Positions 6,002-8,914 of a stretch of 8,914 nt of DNA are shown piece by piece (positions within the stretch are counted from its first letter, which is position 1; the number at the start of each line of letters is the position of its first letter). The notes beneath the pieces were generated by a model. That model did no database searches, was not told the DNA's origin, and saw only the letters and a list, made by a program, of their open reading frames with translations. This stretch comes from CBFGTJ01 sp965651815. Its GTDB lineage: Bacteria > Actinomycetota > Acidimicrobiia > Acidimicrobiales > Microtrichaceae. The translations under genes and the position numbers were made by a program. The DNA is taken from assembly GCA_965651815.1 (NCBI GenBank), contig CBFGTJ010000132.1, positions 1 to 8,914 on the forward strand, read 5' to 3'.

Positions 6002-7042
6002 TCACAGGGAGCGCGCGAACGAGGCCAGGTCGGCGAGCGTCGAGCGGGCCACGTCCGGCACGGCCGCGAAGTAGTTGTTCTCCGCGGCGTGGAACGTGCC
6101 GTTGACGGTCCGGCCCCTCGCCGGCACCCCGGCGGCCAGCAGGCGCCGGAAGTAGGCGAGCCCCTCGTCGCGCAGCGGGTCCAGCTCGTTGACCGAGATG
6201 ACGTGCGGCGGGAGGCCCTCCAGGTCCGCGGTCGTCGCGTGGTAGGGCCACGCGAGCGGGTTGCGTGCGTCGTCGGGGTCGGGCGTGTACGCCTTGGCCA
6301 TCGCCCCCAACAGCGCGACCGACACGAGCAGCCCGTCGTTCTCGACGAGCGACGGCAGCTCCGGCAGCGGCTCGGCGTACGCGTTCGAGATGTACGGGCA
6401 CAGCGCGTAGACGCCGTCGACGCGGTGCGCGACGCCCTCACGTGCGGCGCGCAGCGCGGTGGCGAGCGCGAGGTTGCCGCCACCGGAGTCGCCCGACACC
6501 ACGATGCTCGAGATGCCGAGGTCCTCGCGGTTGGCGTCCATCCACGCCAGCGCCGAGGCGCAGTCGTCGAGGCCGGCGGGGAACGGGTGCACGCCGAGGC
6601 GACCCGCGCCGTTGCGGAACTCGACCCCGACGACGACGAGGCCGAGCGCGGCGAGCTCGTCGCGCCAGCGCACGTAGTGCGGGTCCTCCGCGGAGCCCAT
6701 CACGCAACCGCCGCCGTGCAGGTGAAGGACCCCTGGCAGCGGCCCGTCGGACGTCTCGGGCCGGTGCACGTGCAGCGGGATCTCGTGCCCGGCGGCACCG
6801 GTGGCGGACGCGCGGGTGTGGCGCACACCCTCCACCGGCTCCAGCCCGGCCGTCGCCGCGGCGAGCATGGTGCCCGAACCTGCCTCGAGCCGCTCGAGCG
6901 CGGTGCGGATCACCTCCAGGGGCGCCGACGCGTCGAGCCGCGACGGCGGGAGCGGGTCCGCCAGCCCGAACGGTTCGACCGCGGCGACGAGCCGCGGGTC
7001 GATCCTGGGGTCGTCGCGCAGCGCCGGGGTCGTGGTGGTCAT
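6002..7042 (-). CDS. Alpha/beta-hydrolase, hormone-sensitive-lipase-type esterase or lactone hydrolase
   Basis: The 346-residue cytoplasmic hydrolase belongs to the hormone-sensitive lipase (bacterial family IV) group. The oxyanion-hole motif is HGGGC (109-113), the nucleophile elbow is GDSGGG with Ser186, the acid is probably Asp288 in NELDPLRDEG, and the base His318 in GTFHAAEN; all are in the right order. The N-terminal 60 or so residues form the usual cap segment. No signal peptide is seen. Its ATG overlaps the dehydrogenase stop by 4 bases (7039-7042) and follows a Baeyer-Villiger monooxygenase, so it most likely opens the ester or lactone made by that oxygenase. This matches known ketone-degradation clusters where a monooxygenase is paired with an esterase. 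The Cys after HGGG, where an aromatic residue is more common, may shape substrate choice. A general carboxylesterase role remains possible. Confidence 0.92.
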   Translation of the reverse strand: MTTTTPALRDDPRIDPRLVAAVEPFGLADPLPPSRLDASAPLEVIRTALERLEAGSGTMLAAATAGLEPVEGVRHTRASATGAAGHEIPLHVHRPETSDGPLPGVLHLHGGGCVMGSAEDPHYVRWRDELAALGLVVVGVEFRNGAGRLGVHPFPAGLDDCASALAWMDANREDLGISSIVVSGDSGGGNLALATALRAAREGVAHRVDGVYALCPYISNAYAEPLPELPSLVENDGLLVSVALLGAMAKAYTPDPDDARNPLAWPYHATTADLEGLPPHVISVNELDPLRDEGLAYFRRLLAAGVPARGRTVNGTFHAAENNYFAAVPDVARSTLADLASFARSL

Positions 7043-7785
7043 GCGGTCGCCCCTCCGTCGATCGGGATGGCCAGTCCGGTCAGGTAGGCCGACGCGTCCG
7101 ACGCGAGGAACAGCGCGACCTGCGCGACGTCGTCGACGGTGCCGAGGCGCCGCATGGGCACCCGCTGCGCGATCGCCTCCAACGACGCGGGCACCGTGCC
7201 GTCCTCGATGTCGCGGCGCAGCGCCGGGGTGTCGGTCGCCCCGGGGCAGATCGCGTTGGCACGGATGCCCTCGGGTGCCAGCTGCACGGCGAGGGAGCGC
7301 ACGAACTGGACCAGCGCCGCCTTGCTCGCGGAGTAGGTGAGCATGCCCGGCACGGCCCGCAGGGCGGAGGTCGACGCGGTGTAGATGAGCGACGCGCACT
7401 CGGCCCGGCGGATGCGGGGGAGCAGGAGCCTCGTCAGCTCCATCGGCGCCCACACGTTCACGACCATCGTCTCGTTCCAGCTCTCCGCGTCGAAGCGCCA
7501 CCCGGGAGGGCCCGGCAGCCCGGCGTGGCTGAACAGGACGTCCACGACGTCGTGCTCGAGCGCCTCGGCCCACGGCGCCAGCGCGGCCTGGTCGGACAGG
7601 TCGAGCACGTGGTGCTCCGCGGACCCGCCCGCAGCGAGGATCTCCTCGACGGTGTCGCGTGCCGCGTCGGCGTCGCGGTCCACGACGACGACGTGGGCGC
7701 CGTGCGCGGCGAACCGCACGGACCCGGCGCGCCCCATCCCGGACGCCCCGCCGGTGACGATCGCGGTCCGGCCCGTGAGGGTCAC
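7039..7785 (-). CDS. Short-chain dehydrogenase/reductase (classical SDR), probably NAD-dependent
   Basis: The 248-residue protein is a full-length classical SDR that interconverts an alcohol and a ketone. The cofactor loop is TGGASGMG (11-18). Asp36 at the end of the second strand (VVVVDRD) points to NAD(H) rather than NADP(H). The catalytic tetrad is Asn110, Ser138, Tyr151 and Lys155 (YSASK), with Ser-Tyr spacing of 13 as in the family; Pro181-Gly182 follow in the usual place. The common NNAG motif is replaced by SHAG (86-89). The GTG at 7785 is chosen because the Rossmann fold begins nine residues later, AGGGAG lies 9 bases upstream, and GTGA overlaps the monooxygenase stop by 4 bases; the TGA overlaps the esterase ATG the same way. 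In this context it likely oxidises a secondary alcohol to the ketone used by the monooxygenase. Substrate is not identifiable from sequence. Confidence 0.94.
   Translation of the reverse strand: MTLTGRTAIVTGGASGMGRAGSVRFAAHGAHVVVVDRDADAARDTVEEILAAGGSAEHHVLDLSDQAALAPWAEALEHDVVDVLFSHAGLPGPPGWRFDAESWNETMVVNVWAPMELTRLLLPRIRRAECASLIYTASTSALRAVPGMLTYSASKAALVQFVRSLAVQLAPEGIRANAICPGATDTPALRRDIEDGTVPASLEAIAQRVPMRRLGTVDDVAQVALFLASDASAYLTGLAIPIDGGATA
7051..7056 (-). promoter_or_regulatory. Ribosome binding site for the esterase
   Basis: GGAGGG, read on the minus strand inside the end of the dehydrogenase gene, lies 8 bases before the ATG at 7042. It is a strong Shine-Dalgarno and fixes this start despite the overlap with the preceding stop. 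Confidence 0.7.
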
Positions 7786-8914
7786 CCGGGCACGCTCCCT
7801 CGCGACCGGGACCGCCGCAGTGCCGCGTAGCGGTCCTCGCGCAGCTCCGAGATGAACTTCGCGAGCATCGGGCGGCCGCCCGGGTTGAGGAGGTTCTTCA
7901 CGGGCTTGCCGGGGATGTTCGACCCGAAGAAGTAGCTGATGTTGGTGAACGGCACGTGCGACGCGAGCTGGTCGACCATGCCGGTGAAGGAGTCCTGCAG
8001 CTCCTCGGGCACGTCGACCACGTCGTAGCCGTCCTCGCGCAGCGCGACCAGCAGGTCGGCGACGTAGTCGACCTGGTCGGTGTTGTAGCGGGGCACGTTC
8101 GCGCTCGCCCCGTGGGGGCCGCCGGGGAAGAAGAAGTTCGGGAACCCGGTGGTCTGCACGCCGAGGAAGGTGCGGGGTCCCTCCGCCCAGTGCTCCTCCA
8201 GCGCCCTGCCGCCGACGCCGCGCACGCCCAGGCGCCGCAGGTGGCCCGTGCCGTAGTCGAACCCGGTGGCCCACACGATCACGTCGTGCTCGCGGTGCCG
8301 CTCGGTGGTCTCGATCCCGGTGGCGGTGATCCGCTCCATCGGCGTCTCCAGCAGCGACACCAGCTCCACGTGCGGCTCGTTGAACACCTCGTAGTACCCG
8401 GTCACGAACGGGGGGCGCTTCTCGCCGTAGCGGTGGTCGGTGGGGATGAGGCGCTCGGCGGTCACCGGGTCGCGGACGATGGAGCGGATCTTGCCGGCGA
8501 TGAAGTCGCACCACTCCCGGTTGACCTCGGGGTCGCTCAGCAGGTCCTTGTAGTTGGCGAGGAGCTTCGCGAAGCCGGGGCTGTTCCACATCTCCTCGTA
8601 GAACGCGAGTCGCTCCTCGGGGGTGTCCTCGGTCGACATGCGCTCCGGCGGCGGGCACAGGAACCCGGTCGCGGAGGTGTCGAGCGTGCGGCGGATCCGC
8701 TCGAAGTCGGCCCGCAGCGCCTCCTGCTCCTCCGGGGTGATCGGCGCGTTGTTGAGCGGGGTGCACCAGTTCGGGGTGCGCTGGTACACGACCAGCTCGG
8801 ACGCCTCCGCCGAAAGTGGAGGAATCACCTGCACCCCGCTCGAGCCGGTGCCGACCACCGCGACCCGCCGGCCGGTGACCTCGACGCCCTCGGCGGGCCA
8901 CAGCCCGGTGTGGT
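7782..8914 (-). CDS. Class I Baeyer-Villiger monooxygenase, partial (N-terminus outside window)
   Basis: The last 376 residues of a flavin monooxygenase are visible; the frame is open to the window edge, so this is truncation by the window rather than a broken gene. The enzyme uses FAD, NADPH and O2 to insert an oxygen next to a ketone, giving an ester or lactone. Numbering from the first whole codon, HTGLWP (1-6) is the end of the Baeyer-Villiger fingerprint FxGxxxHTxxWP. GTGSSG (21-26) is the NADPH Rossmann loop, WATGFD (214-219) is the second conserved motif, and QRTPNW (44-49), KRPP (165-168) and GFPN (256-259) match cyclohexanone-monooxygenase-type enzymes. The FAD-binding N-terminus, perhaps 150-200 residues, is missing. 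The GTG at 8858 is internal, not a start. Its TGA overlaps the dehydrogenase GTG by 4 bases. The substrate (cyclic, linear or steroid ketone) is undetermined. Confidence 0.93.
   Translation of the reverse strand, partial: HTGLWPAEGVEVTGRRVAVVGTGSSGVQVIPPLSAEASELVVYQRTPNWCTPLNNAPITPEEQEALRADFERIRRTLDTSATGFLCPPPERMSTEDTPEERLAFYEEMWNSPGFAKLLANYKDLLSDPEVNREWCDFIAGKIRSIVRDPVTAERLIPTDHRYGEKRPPFVTGYYEVFNEPHVELVSLLETPMERITATGIETTERHREHDVIVWATGFDYGTGHLRRLGVRGVGGRALEEHWAEGPRTFLGVQTTGFPNFFFPGGPHGASANVPRYNTDQVDYVADLLVALREDGYDVVDVPEELQDSFTGMVDQLASHVPFTNISYFFGSNIPGKPVKNLLNPGGRPMLAKFISELREDRYAALRRSRSRGSVPG
7795..7800 (-). promoter_or_regulatory. Ribosome binding site for the short-chain dehydrogenase
   Basis: AGGGAG on the minus strand lies 9 bases before the GTG at 7785, within the last codons of the monooxygenase gene. 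It supports the GTG start, for which no better ATG exists nearby. Confidence 0.6.

Noticed and set aside
3145..6105. 986-codon plus-strand open frame running from the carboxylase across the dioxygenase gene
   Set aside because: Arg/Gly-rich low-complexity translation that overlaps well-supported genes on both strands; a shadow frame.
7782..8858. Complete 358-residue monooxygenase starting at GTG 8858
   Set aside because: The GTG falls inside the NADPH-binding Rossmann strand, and the fingerprint residues HTGLWP lie upstream in the same frame, so the gene continues past the window edge.
7039..8901. 620-residue fusion of an N-terminal extension to the dehydrogenase
   Set aside because: Upstream of 7785 this frame is out of phase with the monooxygenase and yields low-complexity sequence. 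The dehydrogenase begins at the GTG at 7785.

Overview
This window looks like chromosomal DNA from a high-GC actinobacterium. The third codon positions are almost all G or C, genes are packed with 4-base ATGA/GTGA overlaps, and one gene appears to be transcribed without a leader. The AcpS tail at the left edge closely resembles the mycobacterial enzyme as I remember it. A Pseudonocardia-like or related genus is plausible, but I cannot fix the genus from the sequence alone. I see no tRNA, rRNA, CRISPR array, insertion sequence or integrase.

Left half, plus strand (3-5107): the last 50 codons of a holo-[acyl-carrier-protein] synthase (acpS) overlap by 4 bases the start of a 1651-residue single-chain biotin-dependent acyl-CoA carboxylase. 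This protein carries every carboxylase function in one chain, in the order biotin carboxylase, beta-rich linker, biotin carrier with target Lys627, a long helical central region, then a carboxyltransferase with both halves. That order and several motifs recall eukaryotic acetyl-CoA carboxylase more than the usual multi-subunit bacterial enzyme. It is the most interesting object in the window.

Right half, minus strand (8914 down to 5104): a class I Baeyer-Villiger monooxygenase (5' part outside the window), a short-chain dehydrogenase and an alpha/beta-hydrolase esterase overlap by 4 bases at each junction, so they read as one translationally coupled unit. Together they suggest alcohol -> ketone -> ester or lactone -> acid plus alcohol. 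After a short gap holding a GC hairpin and a well-formed promoter comes a phytanoyl-CoA dioxygenase-family Fe(II)/2-oxoglutarate oxygenase. Its promoter places the transcription start on the A of its ATG.

The two halves converge tail to tail on one CTAG, which supplies a TAG stop on both strands, so there is no room for a terminator between them. Whether the carboxylase acts on products of the catabolic genes, or instead serves lipid synthesis together with AcpS, cannot be decided here. The acpS coupling points to lipid or polyketide synthesis; the convergent neighbours point to ketone or ester catabolism.
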